Positions 10,576 through 23,071 of a stretch of 64,000 nucleotides of DNA are shown here, in pieces. Below the pieces are notes generated by a model. It had not been told where the DNA came from. It was given only the letters and a program-made list of their open reading frames with translations, and searched no databases. Numbering within the stretch: position 1 is the first letter of the stretch; each line of letters opens with the position of its first letter. The stretch is from NCBI GenBank assembly GCA_015039365.1, contig WION01000127.1, positions 1 through 64,000 of the forward strand. Reading direction: 5' to 3'. Both the position numbers and the translations under genes were made by a program. Source of the DNA: Amanita rubescens. Lineage: Eukaryota > Basidiomycota > Agaricomycetes > Agaricales > Amanitaceae.

Positions 10576-12194
10576 GGGTTTACCCGTGCAGATCTCTACT
10601 CCTGGTAGACTCCCAGGACTCCTCTGGACTCCCTGTATGAGGAGTCCACAAGGAGTGTAAGGACTCCTTGTTTCATTCCTGTTTATGTGGTCATGTGACA
10701 TGACCAGTTGGTCTGTGCGCAGGCCCACAGGTATATAAGGAGGGGGCATCTGGCACATATCCCCCAGCACCCCCTCGGAAAAAGGGGGGGCAGTGGAGAT
10801 AAGATTAGATAGATAGATAGATAGCAGCTTAAGTAATATGATGGCCTAGATAAGATAAGATAAAACATAACAAAATTGAAAATTGCCTTTTATAGAGGTG
10901 TGTCATTATGTAATGTGTGACTATGACAAAAAAAGATGTGCCTAGCTTTTGTGATTCAGAATATGCAACAATGATAATGCCAGATAAAGTCAAACATGAG
11001 ATATTTGCAAAATACATTTTCAAACATAGCTTTGAAAAAAATCAAAAGAAATCAAAAAAAATACCAAAAAATCATGTGATCACATCTGTGCAAGAATTGC
11101 AGTGCCAAATGCTGCCAAACTCAAGATATTTGCAAAGTACTGTTTTGAACACCTGTCTTTTGAACCTGATCTGATTGTCTGATTGCCTGACTTGTGCTGG
11201 AACACTGGTTGTCTGTTGTCTGATATTAACTGATGACATCTGATTGTTGTCAGACAATCAAACAACCAGTTCCAAGGCTGAATGAAATGAGGCTCCATCT
11301 TACATATAAGAGCTGAGCCCTGTGATGTTTTGTAACACAACTTTAAGATGGCAGCAATTTCCATGTAGAAACACCATGCACATAACAAAGATGATCAGGA
11401 AGAATGGGCCTTGGATTTGCTGCTTTGCATCCCATACCCTCCAAGTGTCCCAGCACCAGTCAGGCAATCAGGAATCAGACACCATCAGATGTCAGATTTT
11501 TGGCATGTTTTCTGATGCTACTCACCATTGCACAAGTCACTGCAACTGACTTCCAGCACTTCCAGTCACTCATAACCACCAGCAACCCCAACTTCCTAAA
11601 ACTGACCAAACTTGATCATCACCAGACACCCCTCCTAAATTGACTTTGCAGGTGGTCACAGTGACATGGACTCATGGCAACAAACAGACTTTTTGCATTC
11701 ACATTTTAGCTTATTTAGTTTGGCATCACTTGCATGTCCTTGATCAAATGGGACATTTTCAAGATTATTTTCAAACTTTACAATTCCCTCACACTCACAT
11801 CTGAAAAGGTCTTTTGCAAATATTTCAAGTACTTGGCATTATTTGGTTTTACAATAAGTCCTATATGACCTGGATCATATGAATTTTCAGGTTTTTATTG
11901 CAAGTATAAACATTGCCAAACAACATGCATGCCTGCCTGAAATTTGGAAAGCAGCATGAAATTGCACATGAGTGTAAAGTACTGGTGATGTCAGTCTACG
12001 TACATACTGTAGGATGCAATAGGAATGGCTGGAATGAGTAGGAATCCTGATGGATTAAGTTTCCATGAAGATGTGACTCAGTTACATGTGTGCCTTCAAT
12101 ACACAGGCATGTGAACATTGAACGCCTAGGTGACTAGGTGGTTATGAGAAAATACTGAAAAGGATGATTAGCAGCAATTTTAACTGGTTCCTGC
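10576..12194. other. AT-rich repeat-derived tract without genes
   Basis: No credible ORF. About 10585-10680 has many GGACTCC/GGAGTCC words. Around 10690-10765 a block with TATATAAGGAGGGGGCATCT is the reverse complement of a block at about 26110-26180. A GATA run (AGATAGATAGATAGATAG) lies near 10810. Positions 11529-11960 are a diverged copy of the repeat seen at 25123-25680 and 29681-30125 (shared start GCACAAGTCACTGCAA). Confidence 0.6.
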
Positions 12195-12650
12195 TGTTAC
12201 AACACAGTATGGACTCCTGCATTATGCATACATGACACATCGGACATGTTAATTTTCTTTATGCCTACCTTACTCGTTGTCACCCTTATGCTCAATTCAT
12301 ACAGACAAGCTCGTTCCTTTACTATACCATTTCCTTGTTTTACATATGATGCTGTCCTTATAGTACTTACTCTTGTCTTCATTGTTGTTCACTAATACAT
12401 ACATTCCTTGTGCTCACAAGTATATATACTACCACCTGTACTCTTAGAGTTGAACCCTAAGTTCAACTTAGCTGTTGATTGTCATCTGGCAATCTAAATC
12501 TTACTCTTTAACTCATCAACCACAATTGTCCTCAGATACTAAGTTAAGTCATTAACTTAGTATTGAACTTGCATCTCAATCGACATTAGACTTGTGATTG
12601 TGACTAGAGTTGCTATTGCAACTCAGGTTGAGATTAATGAGTTTGTAACA
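12195..12650 (+). repeat. 5' LTR of the old gypsy element
   Basis: 456 bp, TGTTACAACA to TTTGTAACA. It contains a TATATATACT promoter word near 12421. It pairs with the LTR at 18696-19149 with many substitutions and small indels. Confidence 0.9.
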
Positions 12651-12852
12651 CCTGCATACTACATCAACAAACAATCAGAGCAGGAAAAAGTGGGCCACAG
12701 GTGGATGGTGATGATGATATTGGTGGTGATGGTGTTGGTATTGATTGGTGCAGATGATGTTTTTAAATGGTTTTGTAGTTATTTAGATTCACTGTTACAA
12801 AAAAGACTGGTCACAATTTGGTCCAGTCACGGTCCTGTGACTGGACCTCCGA

Positions 12853-13318
12853 ATGCTATATCCACCCCAATCTGTAAATGGTCACTCATCATCCTCTCAT
12901 AACAATGAATCATGGGCAATGCAGATTGATCACAAATATCTAGAACAAGACATCAACGAAGATTTAGAACTTGCGATCAGATCTATGTCCAAAGAAGAAA
13001 GAGAACACTATATCAGAGACAGTTTATGTTTCATCTGCGGAATCAAAGGACACATGTCAGGGCAATACCTGAAAAAGAAGAAGAAAGGGAAAAGCCAATT
13101 CAAAGGAGGAAAGAAAAGAAGATTCGCACCCGGACATCACATTCAAGCCACATCAAATGATGGTGATGAAAACTGGGAAGAAGAAAGTCCAAGAGTCTAA
13201 ACCGAATTACACCAAGAACATCCAAGCGCTGATGAAAGGAATGTCACATGACAAAAAGAATGATCTATTACTATCCCTTGCTGATGAAACTGAGGATTTT
13301 CAACAGTGGGACTCATGA
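12853..13318 (+). pseudogene. Gag remnant with zinc knuckle (old gypsy)
   Basis: Only the C-terminal part of Gag is left. It has a degenerate CCHC knuckle CFICGIKGHMSGQY (final Cys replaced) followed by a basic run. The frame shifts near 13160-13195 and then reads KPNYTKNIQALMKGMSHDKK to the stop TGA at 13316-13318. That stop overlaps the pol ATG at 13315 as ATGA. Most of the capsid region is missing between the 5' LTR and 12850, suggesting a deletion. Confidence 0.7.
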
Positions 13319-16300
13319 CAGTGGATGAAGTTCCAGAATTATCAGATTCAACTCTCGATATATCTCATGTAACAGTACAATCTATTTCAAAACGAAGATT
13401 ATCTGTCCCTATCAAAGTTGAAACTGAAAATAACACTGAAAACCTCATCGCCCTTATCGACTGCGGAGCCAAAGGGATATTTGTTGACAAAAGGATAGCA
13501 CATAAATGGAGAAAACGAAAAACTTCACGACCAATCAGAGTTTATAACGTCGATGGCACCATAAACAAAGAAGGAGAGATTGATGAACAATGTCTAATCA
13601 CCTTCAAAATGAACGGAAAATGCATGACCGAATGGTTTTACGTATCAGCAATAGGAAAACAAATGATTATACTGGGGCTCCCTTGGCTAGAGAAGCATAA
13701 CCCAGATGTAAATTGGAAAGAAAAGACTCTAGAGTTCTGAGACTCTGAACAGGACAAGATCAAGGCATCACTTTGGAGCATCTGTCAATGGATTGACAGA
13801 ATAGCTATGCCTGAATGGGAAGAAGATCTCGTCATCGGATATTTGATGTCACACAAAGGATCACAGATGACAGATCATGGATGGAACACACGCACATTTG
13901 AGGACATAGGAAGCTGGTCAGAAGACAAATATGATCGAGTAACTATTGCACAATATACGTACACCAGCTCAAAAATGGAACACAAGTACCATCAAACAGA
14001 GGAGGTTTACACGCTCCCTCCTGAATACTTGGCATGGAAAGATGTATTCGAGAAAAAAGCAAGTGAACAGTTCCCAGAAAGCCGATCCTGGGATCACCAG
14101 ATAGAACTTCGCAATGATTTCATACCAAAAAGAGGAAAAATCTATCCCTTATCTCCGAAACAGCAGAACACACTGGATGAATGGATTAAAGAACACGTCG
14201 AAAAAGGCTACATCAGACCATCAAAATTGCCGCAGGCATCACCTTTCTTCTTTGTAGAAAAGAAAGAAGCTCAAAAATTATGACCCTGCCAAGATTATCG
14301 ATATTTGAACAAGTATACTAAACCAAACGCATATCCATTACCCCTTATCTCCGATCTAATGATCAAACTCAAAGACTCGGAATACTTTACGAAATTGGAT
14401 ATTTGTTGGGGATATAATAACGTTCAAATCAAGGAATCTGACAGATGGAAAGCCACCTTTATTACCAATTGAGGTTTATTTGAACCTAACGTCATGTTCT
14501 TTGGATTACGAAATTCACCAGCAACATTTCAAGCCATGATGGACGATTATTTGAGGGATCTTACAGAAAAAGGATGGCTCGTTGTCTACATGGATGACAT
14601 GCTAATACATCTGTGCACTAAAGAAGAACTCGAGATTTGAACAAAACAAGTACTTGAACGATTACAGAAACACAATCTTTACCTCAAGCTTGAAAAGTGT
14701 AAATTCGCTGCCAAAGAAGTTGATTTTCTAGGCACCATCATATCCAAAAATACAATAAAAATGGACCCAATCAAACTTGCCGGAATCAGGGACTGGCCAA
14801 CCCCTACTACCGTTAAACAAGTTAGATCCTTCCTAGGATTCAGAAATTACTATTGAAGGTTTATTTTCGGATTCACCCACCTTGCACGACCCTTGCACGA
14901 CCTAACGAAGAAAAACAAATTATGGACATGGACCGCAGAATGCCAAGTTGCATTTGATCTATTAAAAGAACGCTTCACATCCACACCTGTTTTAATGATG
15001 CCCAATGTTAACAAACCCTTTATTCTACAAACGGACGCATCAGACTGCGCCATAGGAGCAGTTCTCATGCAGAAAGATGACAATGGTGACTTACACCCAT
15101 GCGGATACCTATCCCATGCTTTGACACCGACTGAAACACGATGGCAAATCTATGACTGAGAACTATTCACCATCTACTACGCTCTTTACAACGAATGGAG
15201 ATACCTGCTTGAAGGAGCAGAACACCCTGTCATTATCCATTGCGACCATAAGAATCTACTCTATTATCGAGAACCACAATGTCTTACAAACCACCAAGCA
15301 CGATGGTGGAATGAGTTATCTCAATTTAATATTAAGTTAACCCATGTTCCCGGAGCAAAACTAATAATAGCAGACACCTTATCCTGCCGACCCGATCATA
15401 TGACAAAAGACGAACCAGAAGAGTTAATAACGGTGCTCCCAAATGAACTTTTTGTTTGCACGATTGCTGAAGATCTCCGTGACAGAGCAATAGAAATAAC
15501 TGTCAAAGACGAATTCGCTCAATCAATCAAGAAATGCCTAAAAGAAAAAGGAACACCACCTTTACGCACAGCCCTTTCTGATTGGACCCTTGATGATGAA
15601 TTAATCCTGTACAAAGGGAAATCCTTTATCCCTCCTGACGCCGACCTTCGCCGAGATATTATTAGAGATTTTCATGAATCACCAACAAGCGGACACCCCG
15701 GTTTCTTCAAAACACTTGCCCTATTAAAGGAATATTACTGGTGGCCATTGATGTCTAAAATGGTTAAACAGTTCATTGACGGATGCACTGCATGTCAACA
15801 AATGAAATCGAATACTCACCCTACCACCGCACCCTTGATGCCAATCAAGTCACATGCACACTGACCCTTTCAACAAATAACCATGGATTTCATAACTGAT
15901 TTACCCACAAGTGACAGTTTTGATTCTATCTTTATCGTGGATGATCAAGGACTTACAAAGGGAGTAATTCTCATGCCTTGTAATAAAACTATCACCGCCG
16001 ACGAAACTGCCAACCTCTACATTCGGAATGTATTCAAAAACTTTGGTTTACCCGACGTCATGATCTCCGATCGAGGACCACAGTTTGCATCACATGTCTT
16101 CAATGGCATAATGGACTCATTAAAGATCAAACACAAAATGAGTACCACATTCCATCCACAAACTGATGGACAAACGGAACAATATAACACCAAATTAGAA
16201 GCTTATCTCCAAATATTCTGTGCCTATGAACCAGATACTTGGAACAAGATGATACCAATAGCACAATTCGCACACAATTCACACACTCATGAAGCGTTGA

Positions 16301-16902
16301 AACAATCGCCCTTTCAATTGATGTATGGAACATCCCTGGTTGCACTTCCCCTTGTCTCGAATAAGATGAACACACCAACTGCTGATAATCGCATCAACTC
16401 TTTGTTCCATGCACGAGAAGAAGCACTCACCGCACACAATCTAGCATGCGCTAAGATGATGGAGAGAACAACGAGAAAGACTAAACTGTTCAAAGTCAAT
16501 GACAAAGTATGGTTAGAGTCCAGGAACCTGAAGATTCCTTATCAGAGCAGAAAGCTCGCACCTAAATGAGAAGGACCCTTTTCCATCAAAGAAGTCTTAG
16601 GACCAGTGACATATCATCTCATGCTACCAAGACAATGGAAAATCCATAACGTATTCCACGCCGCCTTACTAACACCGTTCAAAGAAACTTCCTTTCATGG
16701 AACAACAGAAACAAGGCCCCCTCCCAATCTGATCGAAGGAGAACAAGAATACGAAGTAGAAGCGCTACTTGCACACCACAAGTTCAGAGGAAAATTACAA
16801 TTCCTTGTAAAGTGGAAAGGCTATGACACCAGCAAAAACACATGGGAACCAGAAAACAATTTGACGCATATGGAAGACCTCCTTCTAGAATATAAAAGAT
16901 GA
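13315..16902 (+). pseudogene. Pol polyprotein with eight internal TGA codons (old gypsy)
   Basis: One continuous frame of about 1195 codons encodes the retrotransposon enzymes. Protease: LIALIDCGAKG (usual LIDSGA, with Ser replaced). [17 protein letters not shown] and YMDDML (catalytic YMDD intact). RNase H: FILQTDASDCAIGAVL. Integrase: zinc finger SGHPGFFKTLALLKEYYWW...CTACQQMK, then DLPTSD, ISDRGPQF and HPQTDGQTEQ. C-terminal chromodomain: YEVEALLAHH...FLVKWKGY...NTWEPENNL. Internal stops at 13738, 14281, 14470, 14638, 14854, 15157, 15862 and 16567 are all TGA, mostly at positions where the family has Arg, and no frameshift was found. The ATG at 13315 is chosen because it overlaps the gag stop. 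It is not functional. Confidence 0.9.
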
Positions 16903-16939
16903 AGGAAACTTTGAAACATCATTCACACACCACATAACT

Positions 16940-18652
16940 ATGCAAAATGGAAACGACACTACCAATGCCGTTCAACACTTCCCCTGGTCCGAATTTTATG
17001 CTGGGGAGACCACTGACGCCCAACTCACCACTTCCTCTGACTCCCACTGACTCTGACTCGTTCTTCATACCACCAACACCGACAAAGAAGATGTTGACCT
17101 GAACAACTTCATTGATGTTTCCCACAGATCTTCTGATCAAATGTCGTCTCAGACGATCCCAATCACTCCCACCGAAGCCCAGGAAACCCAAGACAGAACA
17201 TCAGAAGCTCTGGCTGTACCTGGACGAATTGAAAAAAGTTGCACTAGCCAACCAATCCCACCTAGAAACGCTGAAGACATTGGCATTACCCTACATAGAG
17301 AGACAGTACTTGCCGGTCACACTCCGACTCAATCTCATAATGAACCTGTTCGAAGCCACGACCAGGGTCACAGTACAGATGGGACTCACCGCGATATGGC
17401 TAGCTCCATCATATGAACCACCCCCAATCGCTATCTCAGTTATCATGGAGTTACTACTTACACCAAGGTTAGAGACCGAGTCAGTCTAATCTGTGAGACC
17501 GCTGGATTACAGATTGATTACTATGACCAAGAAAGGATAGCCCAAGTCTGGCAACTTCTCATGGATTATCGAACTGCCACCACCCTCGCCAGTCAAGCCC
17601 AAGATCAGTACAACTACCATTGTGCCGATTTAATCGAAATGTTTTTGAATGTTACATCACTCTACTGGGAAGATGTCCACCCAAAAGGAGGAAATCTAGA
17701 TCAACTGGCGATAGATCTATTACAATGACTTCTCACAGCCAACATTGAGCACTATATCATCCTTGCTATAGAAAGCATCAAGGACCAAAGGTTTGGAATA
17801 AAGATACAGCCTTGAGACAAAAATAACTGCATCCTCATCAACCATTGGTTTCGTGCTACCGAAGCCACTCCCGACCGACACTGAGCAACTAGATGCATTA
17901 TGGAGACAGATTGTAAATCAAGAGAAATCTGGTGCCTCACCGGAAAGATCTGAGACCTCCTGTCCAGTATCCAAGGAGACACAGAATGGACTACAAACGA
18001 ATTTGCAGATGGAGTTCCCCTGCATCAACTCACTAGCGACCACATTTTGCAGATCAATAATGCGATCAGTGATCTCAATCTTCATCGCTGAATCCGTACA
18101 ACAAGCGATCCCGTTATGGAAGAACCAAAACGAGATAAGACTCCTCCTCCTCCTCATCGATCCGCACCATCCCCCACCACCACCGTTATTCGCCATGGAG
18201 TCTGGAATATTCCTGTCCCCACTACTCGACGAAATGACCCTTTGCCTCCTCAATGACCTACGACCTGCAGTATGACTAATGCCACCAACCAGCGCCCCCA
18301 CTGCTACAACCACTGCATTCACTGCCGAGGCAAGCATGCCTCTGAGGATCATCATCTTGCTATTGCAATTCCTCCTCTGCCTACTATATCTACATGCGCT
18401 CCCATGTGCCAACGCAATCCAACACCCGGTCCTTCCACTCAGATGCAAGGACATCCTTGAACTACCTCAGCTACCACTTGCCGCCGCCCTCACCAGCCGA
18501 AGAAGAAGGGAAAGAAGAAGGCGCATCACATGTCACAGTGTCAGCGATGCGTCAACAGATGACAGTGCGATGGAGCTGATGACGACGCCTGCTATGACTA
18601 TGGCGATTATGGCTACAACTACAATGACAATGCCAAGCACAACATGAACACC
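16940..18652 (+). pseudogene. Third ORF downstream of pol, unknown protein, broken only by TGA
   Basis: From ATG 16940 a single frame of about 570 codons runs to TGA 18650 without TAA, TAG or a frameshift. Internal TGAs are at 17048, 17054, 17414, 17726, 17813, 17882, 17951, 18089, 18254, 18458 and about 18554. The inferred protein has a polar N-terminal third, a helical middle (ERIAQVWQLLMDYRTATTLA, ADLIEMFLNVTSLYWEDVHP), a proline-rich stretch, a Cys/His cluster CYNHCIHCRGKHASEDH, a Lys-rich run and an aromatic-acidic tail with DYGDYGYNYND. I recognise no family. The Cys/His cluster recalls a Gag zinc knuckle, so it could be a second Gag-like or nucleic-acid-binding protein. The young gypsy at 47.6 kb has no such ORF. 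Confidence 0.65.
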
Positions 18653-18672
18653 TGAACATTCTGTTGTTGTGG

Positions 18673-18695
18673 TCAACAACGTAGGGGAGAGCTAG
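18673..18695 (+). promoter_or_regulatory. Polypurine-tract-like sequence before 3' LTR
   Basis: GTAGGGGAGAGC lies 3 nt upstream of the TGTTACAACA start of the 3' LTR, the place where plus-strand DNA synthesis is primed in LTR elements. Confidence 0.5.
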
Positions 18696-19149
18696 TGTTA
18701 CAACATGGTACAGACTCCCGCATTATGCTTACATGACATGTCGGACATGTTTATTTCTTTATGCCTACCTTACTCGTCATCCCCTTTATGCTTGATTCAT
18801 ATGGACTAACTCGTTCACTTATCGATACCATTCTTTGTTCCACATATGATGCCGTCCTTATACTTACTTTCATACTTACGCTTATACACTAATTAGTACG
18901 TCTCATTGTACTTGCTAGTATAAAGACCACCTGTACTTTAGAGTCGAACCCTAAGTTCGACTTAGCTGTTTATTGTCGTCTGGCAATATAACCTTACTCT
19001 TTACTCGTCAACCACAATCGTCCTCAGATACTAAGTTAACGACTTAACTTAGTATTGAACTTGTGATCTTAATCAATGTTTGACTTAGATTTGTAATTGT
19101 GACTAAAGTTGCTATTGCAACTTAGGTTGAGATTAATGAGTTCGTAACA
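18696..19149 (+). repeat. 3' LTR of the old gypsy element
   Basis: 454 bp, same ends as the 5' LTR. It keeps CCTTACTCTTTACTCGTCAA and TCCTCAGATACTAAGTTAA blocks with clear divergence from 12195-12650. Confidence 0.9.
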
Positions 19150-19342
19150 ACCACCAGTTCTGGACCAGTCCGAATAAAGACTGGTCCTGAACCGGTTGCC
19201 ATTTCACTCACAACCGTTGGCAACCAGTCCATACCAGTTTTGGTCCGGTTGCCTGAAATAGCAAAATTAAAAAGACCGGTCCAGGTCCAGTTGCACCAAA
19301 AATGATGCAAAAGACTGGACCAGACCAGACTTTTAAACACTA
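19150..19342. mobile_element. Fragment of a non-autonomous hAT-like element (GGTCCAGT words)
   Basis: Repeated GGACCAGTCC, ACCGGTCCAGG and AGACTGGACCAG words end in TTTAAACACTA at 19342, the end type of hAT-like elements here. The left end is absent. A related word composition occurs at 57063-57250. Confidence 0.4.
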
Positions 19343-19949
19343 ATGATGGCACAGCAAAATTTGAGAATATGGACATTGTTGGAAGGTGGTAGGGGCAGAT
19401 TTCTTTGGGTGAGCACCACTCCTGTACACATTGTGCAGGCAAGTTTACACATTCAACAGGGATAGATTGGTCACTTACATTGATCCCTGGGCCACAGTTC
19501 TGTAGCACACAGCCGGTCGGTCATGATGCAGAGATCAGATAAGTGAGATAGTCACAATGATGTGACATTATCACTGCCTCTCATCGATCTCCGAGATCAA
19601 TTGTGATTCATCCATGGCTATTGTCATCCTCAAGACACTTGAAAACCATTGTGAGTGATGCACCACCCTTGCACAATTGATTATGCAATTTGATACTCTC
19701 TAGATACCCTGATACACGGAAATTATTGTTGGCTGTGCACATTCAGTCAAAGGCTCGGAAGACACGAATGCATGAGGATTACACATTTGCATTCAAGAGT
19801 TCAATATGTCACCGATTGAGCGCTGTACAAGGCTAGGGTCATCTATGAGCAGCATTCCCGTGAGTACCAGCACCCATGTTATATCTCCCTTGCTGTCTAC
19901 ACACCCAATGGCTCACCCCATTCTATTCCTCAGGCTTATGCTGACACAT
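19343..19949. other. No gene recognised
   Basis: Unassigned DNA between the element end and the degenerate gene at 19950. A weak exon of the next gene may lie near 19880-19950, but its frame is not secure. Confidence 0.4.
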
Positions 19950-22601
19950 ACATGGGATGTGGTGCAGTTAAGAAGTGTACAGAGGCAGCAAAACTGAAGC
20001 AGCAGCAGCAGTTAGCTGCCTTGTCTATTACTCCTGCCACACCTGATTTCCAGCCTGTTGCACCATCTGCTGGTGTTCCAGATGCACCCGACTCCCTTTC
20101 CATTCCAAAAAGGGGTAGAGGTTGTCCTTGGAAGCAAGAGTCTGTGGCAGCAAGGCCATCTGTACATGCTGCAGTCATCCTGTTACGGCGCAGTTCTCAC
20201 TCCACGGATATCACCACTCCAAGTAGTGATGGGAGGTTAAGTTATGTAACCACAATTAACCGTAACTTAACTGAACCTAACTGCTCGACCAGTTAATTAT
20301 CAGTTAAGGTTAGGCCCTTTCCCTAACCTTAACCGGACCGGTTATGACCGGTTAAATTGTGCAACCTTGTAGAGCTGGTCCTTAGCTTCATTTTGAGCCC
20401 TTATTCATGTAATTTGGCCCAGTGGTTCATGAGATATGAAGTATTTTGTGAAGGGATGTCAAAATTATTGTGTTTCTCATTAGCAATGTGGTCCATGACA
20501 TGCAAAAAGCAATATACAATTAGTTTCTCATGTTCAATCTGCTAGCTATTTCCCTCACCACACTCAGAAACATAGTTCTCTGGGATGCTGATGAGGAGCA
20601 ATGTTTTGCATGGCTGTTGTGAGGCTCTAATTTGTATGCAATTTTCATTATGTTTATCATTCTGTATTGGACAATATACTTCTGACTTAGGCTGTTGGCA
20701 TTTGGGACTTGTTTCTGACTTATATTGATCAGTTATGAGCATCATAGACAACATTGCTAATGGGAAACCAATCATCTTGACATCACTCACAAAACACTTC
20801 ATATCTCATGAACCACTGGTCCAAATTACATGAATAGGGGCTCAAAATGATGCTAATAACCTGCTCTACCAGATTACATAATTTTAATCAGTTATAACCG
20901 GTCCAGTTAAGGTTAAGGAAATTCTGGGTCATCAGTTAATTGATCAGTTACAGTTAATCAATTTTGGGGCAATTAACCGGACTTAACCTAACCTCACAAC
21001 ACTAACTCCAAGTTCCATTCAGGTTATGCATCAGATGCATCAGGACTTGGAAGGCACAACGGACTGGCCCCTGTTGAAACTGTGTTTCAGCATATCATCG
21101 ATAGTGATGGTGCTGGCATCGATGAAGATGATGGAGAAGGAACCAGTGATTCGGTTGAAATTGAGGACAACATGGATTCTGATGATCTTTTGCCCATGGT
21201 GCAGAAGGCGAAAACTAAACCAAAGTCCACATGTGTCTCAAAGAAGTCCAAAGCTTCACGAAAGAAGGCAGCTGATGATATTGATGACAACAACAATGAT
21301 GGTGAGTCATGTTTGAGCAATCATGAGCAACTACTAGTTCTAATGCATATCCTTGATAGAGACCCCCCATCTTTGACATCAATATTTGAGTCAATGACAC
21401 TGTGAATGGCACGTGTATTCCTGAAATCATAAAGCCGTTGATGCCATGGCCTGAATTGCAAGAACTCCTATCCGTAACATTCAACGTACATTCATCAAAA
21501 CTTTGCATTCAATACCAGCTCAGCACTGAGCAAAAAGGTGCTTTGCCTGCCAATCTTACATCTCAATGACAATTGGACATGTTGCTCAATTTTATAAGGC
21601 TGCGGTGAGGCAATGCGAAGAAGGTAGTTGTCAATCTATTCAATAAGCATGCCCCCAAAGCTTCCCAGATGGGCGGAATTGCTGGAAAGGTGAGGAATGT
21701 GGATTTTGGCATACATTTGTTACTAATTTGATTGCACATTGATAGAACACTTCTGGGCAGAAATCTAAGAGATTGCCAAACTCCACCAAGTCTCCAGGGC
21801 CTTCAGAGCCTTCACTCGGTGGAGTGCCTGACACCAACTTTGCTATGTGCTGTAAGAACCGGGAAACAATCATAGAACTCCATTCCTGCAAGACACACAG
21901 TCACCCTGACAAGAAGGCCATTTTCTGGAAGGACAAACATGGGATTTGCTACCCGGTTACCGAGAGTAATTTGAACTTGTGGGCAAACATGGCTGTGCGT
22001 ATTCCTATTTCTCAGCATCTCAGAGATTTGTCGCTCATGCATTCAGCAGACACAACACCCAGACAAGTATTATGTATCCAAAATGCCGCCTGAGGTTAAT
22101 GCACATCAAAATGGACCATGCACAAGGGCACCTGCCAAACTCCAGCCTCCAGCCTCCAATGTTCCATCAATTGGGATGGGAATGAATTACTACCACCTGT
22201 ACTACAGCTCACTGCCACCAGCACCATTTCCATACCCCATGCAAGCATACTCAATGCCCGTACCTCCCACCAGTGACTGGCTTGCTATGCAGACAAACGC
22301 CGGGCCACAGCCTGTAGACGTTGAAACAGCCAACCTTGATTATCCGTTGATCACACAAAATGGCTTAGCTACTGTGATCAACACGCCTGTCGAGGAGGTC
22401 AGGATCTCAGCAGATATGCAGCAGTTTTTGATGGTGAGGGCTTTGTCACCATTGACCAACTTGTAGGTCCATGCATCAACATCGAGAAACTCTCTGGGTG
22501 GTTAGGAATAAGGAAAGGAATGGCAGATCTAATCTTGAGGTATGCCGAGATCGATGTCAGCCTCGTCAAGGCTGGCAAGTTGAATTTGAATGATAGTAAT
22601 T
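19950..22601 (+). pseudogene. Degenerate hypothetical protein gene, element-interrupted
   Basis: Coding-like pieces in order: KCTEAAKLKQQQQLAALSI and a basic PKRGRG motif (about 19952-20215); after the inserted element, an acidic segment DSDGAGIDEDDGEGTSDSVE and KSKASRKKAADDIDDNNNDG (21082-21320); SVSF-like fragments near 21610-21700; a proline/tyrosine-rich part MNYYHLYYSSLPPAPFPYP (22180-22240); and a C-terminal helical region GFVTIDQLVGP, SGWLGIRKGMADLILRYAEI with a stop at 22599. The last part resembles a SAM-like helical domain (inference). Frames change between pieces and stops intervene. I know similar low-complexity proteins as repeated families in basidiomycetes, function unknown. 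A 781-bp hAT-like element sits at 20224-21004. Confidence 0.5.
20224..21004. mobile_element. Non-autonomous hAT-type element, 781 bp, with 8-bp target duplication
   Basis: Imperfect inverted ends TAGTGATGGGAGGTTAAG and (complement) TAGTGTTGTGAGGTTAGG. It is flanked by ACTCCAAG at 20216-20223 and 21005-21012. There is no transposase. ACCGGTTA/TAACTGG words fill the subterminal zones. The first 430 bp or so are almost identical to the truncated copy at 5999-6427, so the family moved recently. Confidence 0.9.
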
Positions 22602-23071
22602 AGGAACATGGACTACCTCTTTGTTATGACCTGTATGACCCATATCATGACCCATATGACACGTCGTCAATTCGTAGTATAGCATAGTTACCACCACTAG
22701 TTACTCGTAGATAGCTCAAATAAAAATTGTTCATTGCCACACATTCATGGGTTCTCAATGCCATGTGCACCCTTGAGATATTGCAGACTTACTAAGTAGA
22801 GGTTCTATAGTCCATTCACTAACATCTGCCTCTTTTTACACTTGTAGGAATTTCAATTTGAAATTTATAACACTGCCAGCATACACGTATTATCCAAACT
22901 AAGTTTTTCAGCCTAAAAACTTGACCAACACCTAGCTAATAACCCTAACATCTCAGAAATACAACGGTGAAGTGAATGGATAAGTGGTTGATTTGTTATA
23001 ATTTTTCAAAGCCTGGATGCAGAAAACATATGTGTGACTATGTGACCACAACGTCATGTGCAAAACACAAT
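22602..23071. other. AT-rich DNA, no gene
   Basis: No coding or repeat structure recognised. CpG is scarce. Confidence 0.5.

Larger units (their letters stand above)
12195..19149 (+). mobile_element. Old Ty3/gypsy chromodomain LTR retrotransposon
   Basis: Flanked by two diverged direct LTRs (456 and 454 bp) that begin TGTTACAACA and end GTAACA. Internal order: truncated gag with a zinc knuckle, then protease, RT, RNase H, integrase and chromodomain in one frame, then an extra downstream ORF, then a purine-rich GTAGGGGAGAG before the 3' LTR. The 5-bp flanks CCTGC and ACCAC do not match, so no target duplication remains. LTR divergence and many stops show age. Confidence 0.9.

Noticed and set aside
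13315..18652. Recoding of TGA as a sense codon in the old gypsy
   Set aside because: TGA stands where Arg is conserved, other genes in the window end normally with TGA, and CpG decay explains it.
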